From positions 248,001-312,000 of the forward strand of contig OY754990.1 in assembly GCA_963576475.1 (NCBI GenBank): DNA of 64,000 bases. The letters are read 5' to 3'. Below the pieces are notes generated by a model that made no database searches, had not been told where the DNA came from, and saw only the letters and a list, made by a program, of their open reading frames with translations. The position numbers and the translations under genes were made by a program. This DNA comes from Molanna angustata. Its lineage: Eukaryota; Arthropoda; Insecta; Trichoptera; Molannidae. Positions within the stretch are counted from its first letter, which is position 1; each line of letters opens with the position of its first letter. This document shows, in pieces, positions 37,601 to 46,440 of the stretch.

Positions 37601-40600
37601 ATATTAAACACATGTATATACCTACATATAATAATAAGAGAAAAAAATAACTGCAAGAGTACAAAAGAATAAGAATATATTAAACACATGTATATACCTA
37701 CATATAATAATAAGAGAAAAAAATAACTGCAAGAGTACAAAAGAATAAGAATATATTAAACACATGTATATACCTACATATAATAATAAGAGAAAGAATA
37801 AGAATATATTAAACACATGTATATACCTACATATAATAATAAGAGAAAAAAATAACTGCAAGAGTACAAAAGAATAAGAATATATTAAACACATGTATAT
37901 ACCTACATATAATAATAAGAGAAAGAATAAGAATATATTAAACACATGTATATACCTACATATAATAATAAGAGAAAGAATAAGAATATATTAAACACAT
38001 GTATATACCTACATATAATAATAAGAGAAAGAATAAGAATATATTAAACACATGTATATACCTACATATAATAATAAGAGAAAGAATAAGAATATATTAA
38101 ACACATGTATATACCTACATATAATAATAAGAGAAAGAATAAGAATATATTAAACACATGTATATACCTACATATAATAATAAGAGAAAGAATAAGAATA
38201 TATTAAACACATGTATATACCTACATATAATAATAAGAGAAAGAATAAGAATATATTAAACACATGTATATACCTACATATAATAATAAGAGAAAAAAAT
38301 AACTGCAAGAGTACAAAAGAATAAGAATATATTAAACACATGTATATACCTACATATAATAATAAGAGAAAGAATAAGAATATATTAAACACATGTATAT
38401 ACCTACATATAATAATAAGAGAAAAAAATAACTGCAAGAGTACAAAAGAATAAGAATATATTAAACACATGTATATACCTACATATAATAATAAGAGAAA
38501 AAATAAGAATATATTAAACACATGTATATACCTACATATAATAATAAGAGAAAGAATAAGAATATATTAAACACATGTATATACCTACATATAATAATAA
38601 GAGAAAAAAATAACTGCAAGAGTACAAAAGAATAAGAATATATTAAACACATGTATATACCTACATATAATAATAAGAGAAAAAAATAACTGCAAGAGTA
38701 CAAAAGAATAAGAATATATTAAACACATGTATATACCTACATATAATAATAAGAGAAAGAATAAGAATATATTAAACACATGTATATACCTACATATAAT
38801 AATAAGAGAAAAAAATAACTGCAAGAGTACAAAAGAATAAGAATATATTAAACACATGTATATACCTACATATAATAATAAGAGAAAAAAATAACTGCAA
38901 GAGTACAAAAGAATAAGAATATATTAAACACATGTATATACCTACATATAATAATAAGAGAAAGAATAAGAATATATTAAACACATGTATATACCTACAT
39001 ATAATAATAAGAGAAAAAAATAACTGCAAGAGTACAAAAGAATAAGAATATATTAAACACATGTATATACCTACATATAATAATAAGAGAAAGAATAAGA
39101 ATATATTAAACACATGTATATACCTACATATAATAATAAGAGAAAAAATAAGAATATATTAAACACATGTATATACCTACATATAATAATAAGAGAAAGA
39201 ATAAGAATATATTAAACACATGTATATACCTACATATAATAATAAGAGAAAAAAATAACTGCAAGAGTACAAAAGAATAAGAATATATTAAACACATGTA
39301 TATACCTACATATAATAATAAGAGAAAAAAATAACTGCAAGAGTACAAAAGAATAAGAATATATTAAACACATGTATATACCTACATATAATAATAAGAG
39401 AAAAAAATAACTGCAAGAGTACAAAAGAATAAGAATATATTAAACACATGTATATACCTACATATAATAATAAGAGAAAAAAATAACTGCAAGAGTACAA
39501 AAGAATAAGAATATATTAAACACATGTATATACCTACATATAATAATAAGAGAAAAAAATAACTGCAAGAGTACAAAAGAATAAGAATATATTAAACACA
39601 TGTATATACCTACATATAATAATAAGAGAAAAAAATTACTGCAAGAGTACAAAAGAATAAGAATATATTAAACACATGTATATACCTACATATAATACTA
39701 AGAGAAAAAAATAACTGCAAGAGTACAAAAGAATAAGAATATATTAAACACATGTATATACCTACATATAATAATAAGAGAAAAAAATAACTGCAAGAGT
39801 ACAAAAGAATAACGGTCTTACTTATTAGATTTCGTTAATCGCTTACTTAACGCGCAACTAGATAAGCACGACTAAAATAGTTAAGATCGGTATTAAATAA
39901 TCTTACTTATAAACGTAGACTAAGATATGACTTACTAGTTCACTAAATTGTTTACGAACACCCTCATTTATTTTTTTCATATGGTCACATTGGCTTCACA
40001 GATGTCAAAAAATAGAAAATTGTATGTAATTTTTGGATAGCTGACATCGAAAAATGAAAACAAAAACCGCGTTGTACCGTGTTGAGTCAAATTAAACACG
40101 ATTGCGATGAAGAATAACTAGGAAAATCGTTACAAGTACTAAATTTTTCTGTCAATCTCAAATATGCGTCGGAACATATGTGAAAGATCCGCCATTTTGA
40201 AATATTTGTTATGACGCGTTAGTCAAGCGTTAAACAACCTCTCGACTTGTCTTAACTTGACGAATATGAAATTAAGGCGTAATAAAGATAGTCACGGTTT
40301 ATAAGTAAAATTTTACGTTAATCACGCTCTATTACCAGGTACTATAGATAGTTTACGTTTATAAGTAAGACGGTAAGAATATAATGTAAAGCCACATCAT
40401 CACTAATGGGGTCACATAAAAATTAATAAAGCATTAGTACTTACAACGGCACTGCATTTACGACTGTGCGATGTTTCATTAATTGTCAAACAAATATGTG
40501 CGGATGACCTATCTCCAGCAATGAGTGGTTTACAAAACAAAAAATAATATCAAGTATAAATTTTAAAGCATCAATAATTAAATGAAAAGGGTCAATTGAG

Positions 40601-41591
40601 TTAAAAAGATGAGAATAGCAACTTTGGTTTATAAATGAATTTTTGTAAGAGTTGGTTTTACACGTGGTGAGATTTTGAAAAGTTTGTTCTGTCTAGTGGG
40701 TCTGTGGTAGAGACTTTATAATTGATAAGGCTTGTAAGTTCGGGGCAGTCAATCAAGTTATTAATGATTTTATATAGGAACAGAGCATGTATATATATAA
40801 TTTAAATGTACAGTTTCTTACATGCATAAAGAAATAACAAAAATATGCATTAAAAAATGTACAATATATTAAAAGAAATTTTCCTTTATGTATGTATTTA
40901 ACACCTAGATGACGAAAAGTGGCGCAAGACCATATGATTACCTTCCTTCACACAAATTCTGTCAAATCATTTTACTAATCAAAAATAATTATTCATACTA
41001 TTTTGTGTACTTCATACTAGTTTGTCTAAAGTATGGGCATGTATTACAAACTTTCAAACCTTGTTATGTGTGAAGTGGACAATGTATGGTGCACTGAGTG
41101 ATTTGTTGTGTCATTCAACAAGCAGCCGCTCCGGGTATGAACAGACCTACAAGCTCTATAACATTCCCAATGGATGACTGTGAAATTCCTCTCAATCTAA
41201 TTAGATGTAATTAAGTGGCTGTTGGTTGATACTTGATTTAATGTGCACATTTTAAATATACTTGTCTACTATTTTCAGTATAAACCGTCACTCCAAGTCA
41301 TTGGACACGACCCGCAAGGGGTGCGGCTACTGCGGCGGCGCCTTTGAGTGCATCATCAACAGGAAGACCAAGCAGGGGGCCGTCGTGTCCACTCCCGTCA
41401 AGACCGGGGGGCCGGCGCGAGCCCCCTCTGGCTTCGCTCTGTACGTCAAGGAACACTACGCCAACGCCAGGGGACCGTACACGTCCCACGGTCAGGTGAT
41501 GAAGTATCTCGGGAAGCGTTACGCCATCATGAAGGAGAAACAGCAGCAGTCAGGGGCAGGTAACAGCAGCGACGAGGGGCAGATAAGATGA
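16350..41591 (+). CDS. GCNA: GCNA-like SprT-family DNA-protein crosslink protease, six exons
   Basis: Exons proposed: 16,350-16,604; 18,898-20,545; 22,987-23,164; 23,769-23,966; 26,009-26,116; 41,279-41,591. All introns are GT-AG, junction phases match, and the sum is exactly 2,700 nt (899 aa plus stop). The first 630 or so residues are disordered and charged, with repeats. The SprT metalloprotease domain spans about 636-796 and holds the zinc site HELCH (about 735-739) and a third His in DGHGPYW (about 753). A CxxC...CxxC zinc ribbon lies near 790-814, and an HMG-like segment (APSGFALYVKEHYA...) near 845-885. GCNA proteins are germline nuclear proteins known to limit DNA-protein crosslinks and protect genome stability. 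The domain order matches GCNA and differs from Spartan. The first exon is the least certain, and upstream non-coding exons are likely. Confidence 0.9.
16605..18897 (+). other. GCNA intron 1, filled by a tandem array
   Basis: GT-AG intron of 2,293 bp. About 80 percent of it is the 142-bp array; the remaining 350 bp before exon 2 are AT-rich with a poly-T tract near the 3' end. Confidence 0.65.
16695..18545 (+). repeat. 13 x 142-bp tandem array, virtually identical units
   Basis: Units begin at about 16,701 and recur every 142 bp to 18,405. By eye there is no internal variation apart from the two outer edges. Each unit contains GTTATCCGTAGCGTAACGG, AGATGTCCAGCCGTTCTTGA and the tail TTTATTTATATAGATATC. 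The CAGCCGTTCTTGAGTTATA segment with a TATAGAT tail resembles the 3' end of insect RTE-type LINEs, so the array may be an expanded LINE tail. That origin is inference. Homogeneity points to very recent amplification or gene conversion. Confidence 0.95.
18898..20545 (+). CDS. GCNA: GCNA exon 2, large disordered region
   Basis: Acceptor TTTGCAG at 18,897 and donor GCCG|GTAATT; 549 codons plus one nt. It encodes residues 86-634, strongly Asp/Glu/Lys/Ser rich. Visible repeats: GETPD-like motifs near the start, and three copies of a PVNDVV.K.R.DD unit near the end (20,230-20,400). Two good candidate SUMO-interaction motifs are hydrophobic runs followed by acid: VLLISSSENSD (about 373-383) and SIILIESDD (about 431-439). 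The exon ends in PLYSFMASLA, the start of the GCNA core. All four antisense and alternative-frame ORFs here are shadows. Confidence 0.92.
20560..22440 (-). pseudogene. 5'-truncated LINE with nearly intact RT, antisense in GCNA intron 2
   Basis: Read on the minus strand: a linker/finger segment (KGSKCINDKDGNMLIDD, KAAGVDCVAAEF), then WEAGYTPSDWRNAVVVPLFKGKG, CINYRAISLLSSVGKMYARI, AFIDLEKAYDKVDR, GVKQGCVLSPWLFNLYID, the catalytic LMYADDKVVIAE, then a C-terminal region (ALRPVMSDPSISKEAK, NALRWFGHIERMNNERL, SRGRPRKGW). At least two frame breaks, near 22,020 and 21,290, disable it. It ends in a (CATA)n tail at 20,565-20,580. A second copy with the same 3' terminus lies at 42.69-43.26 kb. Related to RTE/Proto2-type elements by motif style; clade uncertain. 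Confidence 0.85.
22484..22615 (-). mobile_element. SINE 3' half with ATT-repeat tail
   Basis: On the minus strand it runs from a body containing a TTGCC-NNNN-GGCAA hairpin to an (ATT)n tail at 22,484-22,503. The same sequence is present in a longer copy at 62,955-63,150, where a tRNA-like box B is attached. The hairpin tail also matches the 3' end of the LINE at 43.93-45.39 kb. Confidence 0.65.
22622..22800 (+). mobile_element. tRNA-derived SINE, family 1, 5'-truncated
   Basis: Box B-like CGGGTTTGATTTCC near 22,637 is followed by a body containing TTTTCAGTCTGGATCTGTGAGAC and CATGTTATTGGGTGC. The same body occurs at 49,440-49,545 (plus) and 61,490-61,690 (minus). The box A half is missing here. 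Confidence 0.7.
22987..23164 (+). CDS. GCNA: GCNA exon 3, start of SprT domain
   Basis: Acceptor CCTTCCAG and donor GG|GTTAGT. It encodes WRCDSQALDYRNNFKRKRDEL and LYVLFNSEVYSNRL followed by IKWSTSLTTTAG, the N-terminal part of the SprT-like fold as found in GCNA. GC-rich against an AT-rich intron. Confidence 0.95.
23769..23966 (+). CDS. GCNA: GCNA exon 4, catalytic SprT exon
   Basis: It encodes RAYNKLVRSK, FVEISCKVVDTAQRLRDTLA, the metalloprotease motif HELCH, and DGHGPYWKAW carrying the third zinc-binding His. All catalytic residues are present, so activity is expected. Acceptor ATTACAG and donor TG|GTTAAT. Confidence 0.97.
24216..24750. mobile_element. MITE-like DNA element with repeated CTCGTGARTG motifs
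   Basis: Terminal inverted repeats of about 28 bp: TAAAGGCCCCCATTCACGAT at the left and the complement of TAAAGCAGCCCATTCACGAT at the right. Inside, short motifs of the form CTCGTGAATG or CTCGTGAGTG recur near 24,279, 24,399, 24,461 and 24,655. Such clustered subterminal repeats are usual for transposase binding in DNA elements. No ORF for a transposase. The superfamily was not recognised and the target duplication is unclear. Confidence 0.65.
25097..25109 (+). promoter_or_regulatory. Perfect heat-shock element (GAAnnTTCnnGAA)
   Basis: GAACGTTCGAGAA is an exact three-pentamer HSE, the binding pattern of heat-shock factor. A TATAAAAG box lies 54 bp downstream at 25,163. Together they look like an inducible promoter in the intron of GCNA. 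The AATAAATAAA tract at 25,377-25,386 suggests the unit could be an old LTR or retrogene promoter. No downstream ORF was found. Confidence 0.45.
25163..25170 (+). promoter_or_regulatory. TATA-box-like element downstream of HSE
   Basis: TATAAAAG after a GC-richer stretch (CCTCCCTGAGGG). Spacing from the HSE is typical of promoters; no transcript evidence is available. Confidence 0.35.
25404..25670 (+). mobile_element. tRNA-derived SINE, family 2
   Basis: The head carries box A TAGCCCAGCGGT (about 25,417) and box B GGTTCAAATCTGG (about 25,458), spaced as in a tRNA-derived pol III promoter. The body includes GGTTCCCCTTTCTAAGGG and AAGGTCAGATGGCAGTCC, then ends near AATAAAGCGCTAAGGG. The anticodon region does not fold as a functional tRNA and the body extends well past it, so it is a SINE and not a tRNA gene. 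Apparently full length. Confidence 0.8.
26009..26116 (+). CDS. GCNA: GCNA exon 5, zinc-ribbon start
   Basis: It encodes VAKTLARFPELGKISVCHSL and YKYTYKCVRCGY, the end of the SprT core and the first CxxC of the zinc ribbon. Acceptor AATTTTAG and donor TATCA|GTAAGT. Confidence 0.96.
26707..34113 (+). repeat. 53/76-bp minisatellite, left block
   Basis: Short unit S is 53 bp (core ATTAAACACATGTATATACC, then TACATATAATAATAAGAGAA, then AGAATAAGAATAT). Long unit L is 76 bp through a 23-bp insertion (AAAATAACTNCAAGAGTAC...). Early L units have TTC and later ones TGC at the variable site. From 26.7 to 27.7 kb L-TTC predominates. From 28.7 to 31.5 kb S and L-TGC mix, with a regular S+L dimer of 129 bp near 30.2-31.0 kb. 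From 31.5 to 34.1 kb only identical-looking S units occur, nearly 50 in a row. About 128 units in total by length. The long minus-strand open frames here (FLFFLLLLYVGIYMC...) are artefacts of the repeat. Confidence 0.97.
34110..34113 (+). repeat. ACAT target-site duplication, left
   Basis: It matches ACAT at 36,571-36,574 across the 2,457-bp insertion. Confidence 0.7.
34861..35115 (+). repeat. Diverged tandem duplication in the LTR-like element
   Basis: Two related blocks, about 34,861-34,950 and 35,026-35,115, each contain GTSACTT..GATAAA, an ATCGCGC motif, ATACAG and the palindrome CTCGCGAG in the same order. Repeated palindromic CG-containing sites upstream of a TATA box suggest duplicated regulatory elements. 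Confidence 0.6.
35387..35395 (+). promoter_or_regulatory. TATA box of the LTR-like element
   Basis: TATATAAGG follows a C-rich stretch (cccctgtataccccctctc) and precedes a repeated AGTTAGT/CAGTAAG region near the expected RNA start. Confidence 0.5.
35525..35552 (+). other. Stable RNA hairpin downstream of TATA box
   Basis: GGCGGTCAGGGC, loop TTAC, GCCCTGGCCGCC: a 12-bp stem with one G-U pair in RNA. It sits about 130 bp past the TATA box, in what would be the R/U5 leader. Confidence 0.6.
36571..39812 (+). repeat. 53/76-bp minisatellite, right block
   Basis: Continuation of the same array in the same phase after the LTR-like insertion, about 51 units. Long units carry TGC. The pattern from about 37,000 to 38,168 is repeated at an offset of 1,168 bp, including a private S variant (GAGAAAAAATAAGAAT) at about 37,327, 38,495 and again 39,138, which shows duplication of whole blocks. 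The last kilobase is a run of L units. Confidence 0.96.
39813..40373. mobile_element. Harbinger-like MITE at array end
   Basis: A 561-bp element with 13-bp inverted termini CGGTCTTACTTAT and (complement) CCGTCTTACTTAT, flanked by TAA on both sides (39,810-39,812 and 40,374-40,376). Removing it restores the minisatellite sequence AAAAGAATAAGAATAT. A 3-bp TAA/TTA duplication is characteristic of PIF/Harbinger elements. No transposase. A relative with similar termini lies at 48,744-49,393. Confidence 0.8.
41279..41591 (+). CDS. GCNA: GCNA exon 6, zinc ribbon and HMG-like C-terminus
   Basis: It begins after TTTTCAG, completing the split His codon, and encodes the second zinc-ribbon pair (GCGYC), a basic linker, and an HMG-like segment (APSGFALYVKEHYANARGPY, then QVMKYLGKRYAIMKEK). 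The stop TGA is at 41,589-41,591. GC-rich against its surroundings. Confidence 0.96.
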
Positions 41592-42690
41592 CACAACGAC
41601 GATTAGACGATTCAAATATAAATGTTAATTAATGGCGATGATATCGAAAGATACAGTTCCAACAGAACTTTTTTTAACTAAGGCTATTTTTTTTTGCTGG
41701 TGGCAGTTCTTAAAGGAAAACACAATTTGACATATTAGCCCTTTATGATATCATTAACAGGACTAATAGTAATTGTTTGTGCTCAATGTTCTCTGGATCG
41801 CCAAGCAGATGGCTGTCCAAGAAGGTTCAGAAGATGAAGAAGAAGACAGCGTGATAGTTTCAACTTGTTTTGTATTCAGTGTTGTTTCTTGTAGAGAAGC
41901 AGATGTCTTGCTTGGTACAGTAGTAAAGTAAGGCTTGAGAAGAAGTGTGTCTTTCAAATGATTGTGTAGCGGTGGAGGGGGAAGTATCAATTGTTATCCT
42001 GACGTAAATACCAACATTTTAACTATCATTTTGATGTTAATATGTTTCTAGAAATTTTACAATATTACTTTCACACCTCATATTATTTTTGCTATAGCAC
42101 CCAAGAATTCTGCTTCCCTTTTACATAACATTAACATATACATATACCTTTTACATAGCTCAATACATAAATTATTTTGTCTATTTTAATTGGGTATCTT
42201 GAACTTTTATTTACATACAAACGTTATTTGAATACCACAACTTACACTAAATAAACAAAATATATTATTGTAGAGTAAGACACCATCTTATATTCTACCA
42301 GGCCATTTGATTCATAGATATAAATAGTTATTTTAAAAAGATGAAAAAGTAAAAAATATATAGTTAAAAAAATTGGTTTGACGATACGTTTAGTGTGAAT
42401 GCTGTGGTTAAATTATAGAAGTAATTTTGACTGCTGCCTACTACACATGGAGGTCACGTGATAACTTTCGCGCCTTGCTTATATAGGTACCACATTGGTG
42501 GCAACATCAGGTATAGTAGTTAAAAAAATGATGTGTATTAAAATCATTTGATCGGTATAAAATATTAATAAATAGTATGGTTATAGATATCACATTGGCG
42601 GCAACAGTAATAATATATTTATTTTCCTTTAAAAAACAGATTACATTGAAACAATATTGAATTTATACAAAGAAAAAAATATACTATACA
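41592..42690 (+). other. GCNA 3' UTR and downstream AT-rich sequence
   Basis: No further coding signal. An AATAAA at about 42,249-42,254 is a plausible but unproven polyadenylation signal. Small antisense ORF 41,763-41,990 is discounted. Confidence 0.4.
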
Positions 42691-43262
42691 TACATACCAT
42701 CACGCCATGTCCCTCACATGGTAGGGAGAGAGAACCAAATGCCACTTACTTCTATCTTGACATACATTCATCGCCTCGTCAACATTCATACATCGTCTTA
42801 TACATGTTTGTCTGTTGTTCACGCTTCTGACATTTCCGTCTTTTAAAATACCGTTCACATGGACCTGCCATCCCTTTCTTGGGCGGCCCCGACATCTCAT
42901 TCCATTCCTGTCCGCAATGTATATCTTCTTCGTCAGACGTTCCTCATTCATTCTACCCATGTGACCAAACCATCTCAATATTAATGTCATATTTCTTTAT
43001 CTTACATTATTTCTTTACGTCCTCATTTCTGACCCTGTCATACATCGTTCTATTACAGATTCTTCTTAGCGATCTCATTTCAACTTCATTTATTCTCTGC
43101 CATGTCCAGGTTTCACTTGCATACGTCAAGGTTGGCACTAAGATAGCGTTATGAATGGCAACTTTAGCATCCTTTGATATGTTGCGATCATTCATAAATG
43201 GTCTAAGTGCTCCATTCACTCTCTGTTTCCTGCCATAACTCTTCTTTCGATCTCCTTATCAA
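42690..43262 (-). pseudogene. LINE C-terminal fragment, same family as intron 2 copy
   Basis: Minus-strand pieces MNGALRPFMNDRNISKDAKV, VPTLTYASETWTWQ, RWFGHMGRMNEERLTKKIY and RGRPRKGWQVHVNGILK match the C-terminus of the LINE at 20.56-22.44 kb. It ends in the same place, with a (CATA)n tail at 42,685-42,695. At least one frameshift (around 43,005). Strongly 5'-truncated. Confidence 0.85.
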
Positions 43263-43264
43263 TC

Positions 43265-43756
43265 CGTCGATTTCGTTGATAAATAAGTATATAATATATG
43301 AATTCAACCATTTTTGTGCTAGGACTGTCCTTACTAATCCCTATACCAGCCTGGATGGCTATTGAATGTCATAATAATATCTCTAATGTCAGCAAGTGTT
43401 GTGTGTCCCAAGAGTTTATCCTATATGTATCTAGAGAGAGCAGGACACTGACAGAGGAAGTGCACCACACAGTGTCTTCTTCTTCTTCCTCTTGCTCTTG
43501 TCATGCTCTACAGCAATGGTATACCTCCAGCTCCAACCTTCTACAATCTATTTTTAATTTCTGTAGATAACTTGTAGCATTGTGCAAGCTAAATTATCTA
43601 CTATAAACATATTGTATTTTCGAGCATCGTAGGTAGATAATTTCAAACATCCTATATTAGTACCAATTTTAAATAATAAAAAAATAATCATATGGTAACA
43701 CGTGTCTTTGACTGTATATTATTTGATAATATGAATATTATATACATTTATATATT
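43265..43756. other. Intergenic, partly repeat-like
   Basis: The stretch 43,335-43,520 on the minus strand resembles degraded LINE sequence (a Glu-rich run and HFLCQCPALS-like context, similar to the C-terminus of the LOA ORF2 at 8.29-8.46 kb). The rest is AT-rich. Confidence 0.4.
43340..43520 (-). pseudogene. Degraded LOA-type LINE ORF2 C-terminal piece
   Basis: The minus strand contains an acidic run (EEEEEED-like) followed by VVHFLCQCPALSR-type residues and a DISDI-type segment, the same order as the final part of the intact LOA ORF2 in this window. Frame is not maintained throughout. Confidence 0.5.
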
Positions 43757-45866
43757 TTTATTGACAAACTTTTTAACATCTCAATAGAGACGAAGTTGGG
43801 ATATTATAGAAGAACCAGGAACTCGAGGCACCTACAGGGATTACGACCCGTCATCGGCTGGTTTACGTGAACAATTTATGCGCTTGCGCAACGTTCACCA
43901 ATTATGCCTTCTTATTGAGTTCCCTTATTTTATTTATTTATTTATTTATACATCTTCTTGTACATAATATAAACAAATATAATTGTACACTGGCGGGCTT
44001 ATTGCCATTAGGCAATTTCTTCCAACCAACCAGATTACAAAGTATGACAACATTGTGTATATACAACAGCAAATAAAAAAGAGTAAAAGAAATCAAATAA
44101 AATACGTATAACACTTAAATACTATTAAACAAAAAAAAATATAATTCATAGCAATAAAAAGGATATGGTAAGGACAGGAGAAGAAATCGGGATCAGGTGT
44201 TCAAGGATAAATATTCCTTCTTTAGTTTTTTCTTGAAAATACTAAGTGAGTTAGACGACGCAATATCCGGACTAAGGCTATTCCATAATCTTGCTGATTG
44301 TACTTCGAACGAAGAGCTGAGAAATACTGTATTATGGATAGGTATGGAAAGTGTTGAACGTTCAGCTGATCGGAGTGGAAGTCCATGGTTGGATAAATAA
44401 GTAAATTTGCTTTTGAGGTACTGTGGCAGGTTTGGGTTCGAGAGAATATTGTACAATAGTGACAAAATGTGTATATTGCGCCGCTGGCGTATCCTGGGCC
44501 AACAAAGAAGATTGCGGTAAGGTGATATGCGATCAAATTTTTTCAACCCAAAGATGAATCTGATACATATATTCTTGTGAGATGCACTTCATTTGCAAGT
44601 TTATTGAGATGCACTTCATTTGCATCCAAATAGCATACATCGGCATAATCAAGCAATGGAAGAAGAAGTGATTGAGCAAGAGTTATTTTACAACGGAATG
44701 GAAGGAAATTTTTAAGTTTATTAAGTGAATGTAGGGCAAAGAAAATAGATTTACTAACATGCGATACCTGTTCATGCCACGAAAGGTCATCATCGATGAA
44801 GATTCCAAGATCTTTTACAACCCTGGTATAAGGAATGCATTGGTTATTGATATACAGCAGTGGGAGTTGTAAATTCCTTATAGATGACAGCAGAGGAGGA
44901 CTACCGATTATAATTTCCTGGGACTTAGTCGGATTAATTAAGAAGACCATGATCCGATGACCAAGAAGAGATAAATTTAAGATCTTCATTCATGCGTAGG
45001 ACTGCATTGTTAATATCAGAGATATTAAAATGGAAATATAATTGAAGATCGTCTGCAAAAAGATGATATTTACATCTGAGGTTTGTAGTGATAGAGTTAA
45101 TAAATACGGAAAATAACAGTGGAGATAAAACTCCACCTTGCGGAACTCCAGACAGCAAGGTGGCATAATCAGACGTAGAGTTAGCTGTCTTAATGCATTG
45201 TTTACGGTTGCCAAGATAACTGGTGAACCACTCCAATACTGGCTGAGCTATGTTTAGCGAGGACAACTTAGCAAGAAGAATGTCAAAATCAACGGAATTA
45301 AACGCGCTACTGAAATCGAGTAGTGTGAGAATTGTAAGTTGTTTATTGTTCATAGCACGTCTAATGTCATCCGTAATCTTAACTAGTACAGTACCTTATC
45401 AATGTAATTTTTGAAAGTTCGTAACAATTTACTTTGAATAGTGTGTAACAATTTACCTGAAAATAAGGAATTATATTATTGCCATCTATGGAGTAACGAA
45501 GAAACCTTTTTTGTAACGCCATCTATTGAGAAATTAGTTTATTTGTAAACAATGAAAGCAACAGTCCTTATAAAAAATTCTTCGTCACTCCATAGATGGC
45601 AATAGTAATAATGTCTTATTTTCAGGTGAATTGTTACACACTATTCAAATATATAGAACTTTCAAAAATTACATTGATAAGGGAACTCACTAAGAAGGCA
45701 TAATTGGTGAACGTTGCGCAAGCGAATAAAGTGATGATGTATGTAAACCAGCCGATGACAGGTCGTAAGCCCTACAGGTGCCTTGAGTTCCTGGTTCTTC
45801 TATAATATCCCAACTTCGTCTCTATTGAGATGTGAAAAAGTTTGTCAATAAAAACATCATTTGACT
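43757..45866. mobile_element. Long-arm fold-back element (copy B) with nested LINE
   Basis: Outer arms 43,757-43,926 and about 45,682-45,866 are inverted copies starting TTTTTATTGACAAACTTTTT and then CTCAATAGAGACGAAGTTGG. Inner arms 45,394-45,503 and 45,587-45,681 are also inverted copies. The right arm shows that outer and inner parts are contiguous, so the left arm has been split by a LINE at 43,927-45,393. Without the LINE the element is about 640 bp with arms of about 280 bp around an 80-bp loop. The arms match copy A (2.85-3.22 kb) and copy C (62.5 kb). No transposase ORF. Confidence 0.75.
43927..45393 (-). pseudogene. 5'-truncated CR1-like LINE nested in fold-back element
   Basis: Minus-strand coding begins near 45,353 with TLLDFSSAFNSVDFDIL, then GVPQGGVLSPLLFSVFINSI, the catalytic HLFADDLQLY, a thumb region (VKDLGIFIDDDLSWHEQV) and a C-terminal tail with ARLWNSLSPDI and SLSIFKKKLKKEY ending near 44,193. 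Breaks: a frameshift around 44,940-44,990 and a 27-bp tandem duplication at about 44,580-44,625. The 3' UTR contains a TTGCC-TAAT-GGCAA hairpin and ends in AATAAATAAATAAAAT. CCTT at 43,923-43,926 and 45,394-45,397 is the likely target duplication. Confidence 0.8.
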
Positions 45867-45869
45867 CCC

Positions 45870-46440
45870 GACAGGGAAAAAAATTTAATGTTTGCATATA
45901 TACAATTAAAAAATATATTGGATATACGTTTATGTATAATTTTTATTCTGTTGTATGTTTTTATTGCTCTATTTCCTTTAATTTTATAATCTATATATTA
46001 TGAATTTTTCAAACATATTTTTATATTCCTTTTTCACAATTATTATTTTTTAATTTTATATTTGATAATATGTTTGTATGTATATTTATTTATTTGAATA
46101 TTTTTCTAAGCGTATATTTTTTGGTCTATTTTTAATTTATTGGCTCGTTCCGTTCATTCGATCACTTGTGAGTACCTACCTGAGCTAAATCTTCAAAACT
46201 CGTAAAATTATTAAGATAACAACACCAAGTCTCACACAGACAGTACAACTTTTTGACAATTAAACTACTGTTAAATACAGTAGTCAGATTATCTATAGCA
46301 AAATACATTATTAGATATTAGTTCAAAATGAATCAGTAGATAATTGTGGAGTAGATCAAGACGACAATTAATAATTTAAACACAAACTATCTTCTCTAAC
46401 TTTTGGTTAAGTCAAATTAGAATTGTATTATTTTTCTTCA
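45870..46440. other. AT-rich intergenic sequence
   Basis: No gene. At 45,868-45,905 the sequence ATTTGACTCCCGACAGGG matches, inverted, the flank of fold-back copy A (about 2,829-2,850), so both fold-back copies share an adjoining repeat. Confidence 0.4.

Larger units (their letters stand above)
26117..41278 (+). other. GCNA intron 5 (15.2 kb)
   Basis: A GT-AG intron splitting the zinc ribbon between its two CxxC pairs. It contains the large minisatellite, a solo-LTR-like insertion, a Harbinger-like MITE and about 900 bp of plain AT-rich DNA (40,377-41,278). The stretch 26,117-26,700 holds nothing recognised. Confidence 0.9.

Noticed and set aside
26955..39804. Long minus-strand frames rich in FLFFLLLLYVGIYMC, looking like membrane proteins
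   Set aside because: Pure translation of the 53/76-bp AT-rich minisatellite; hydrophobicity comes from T-rich codons.
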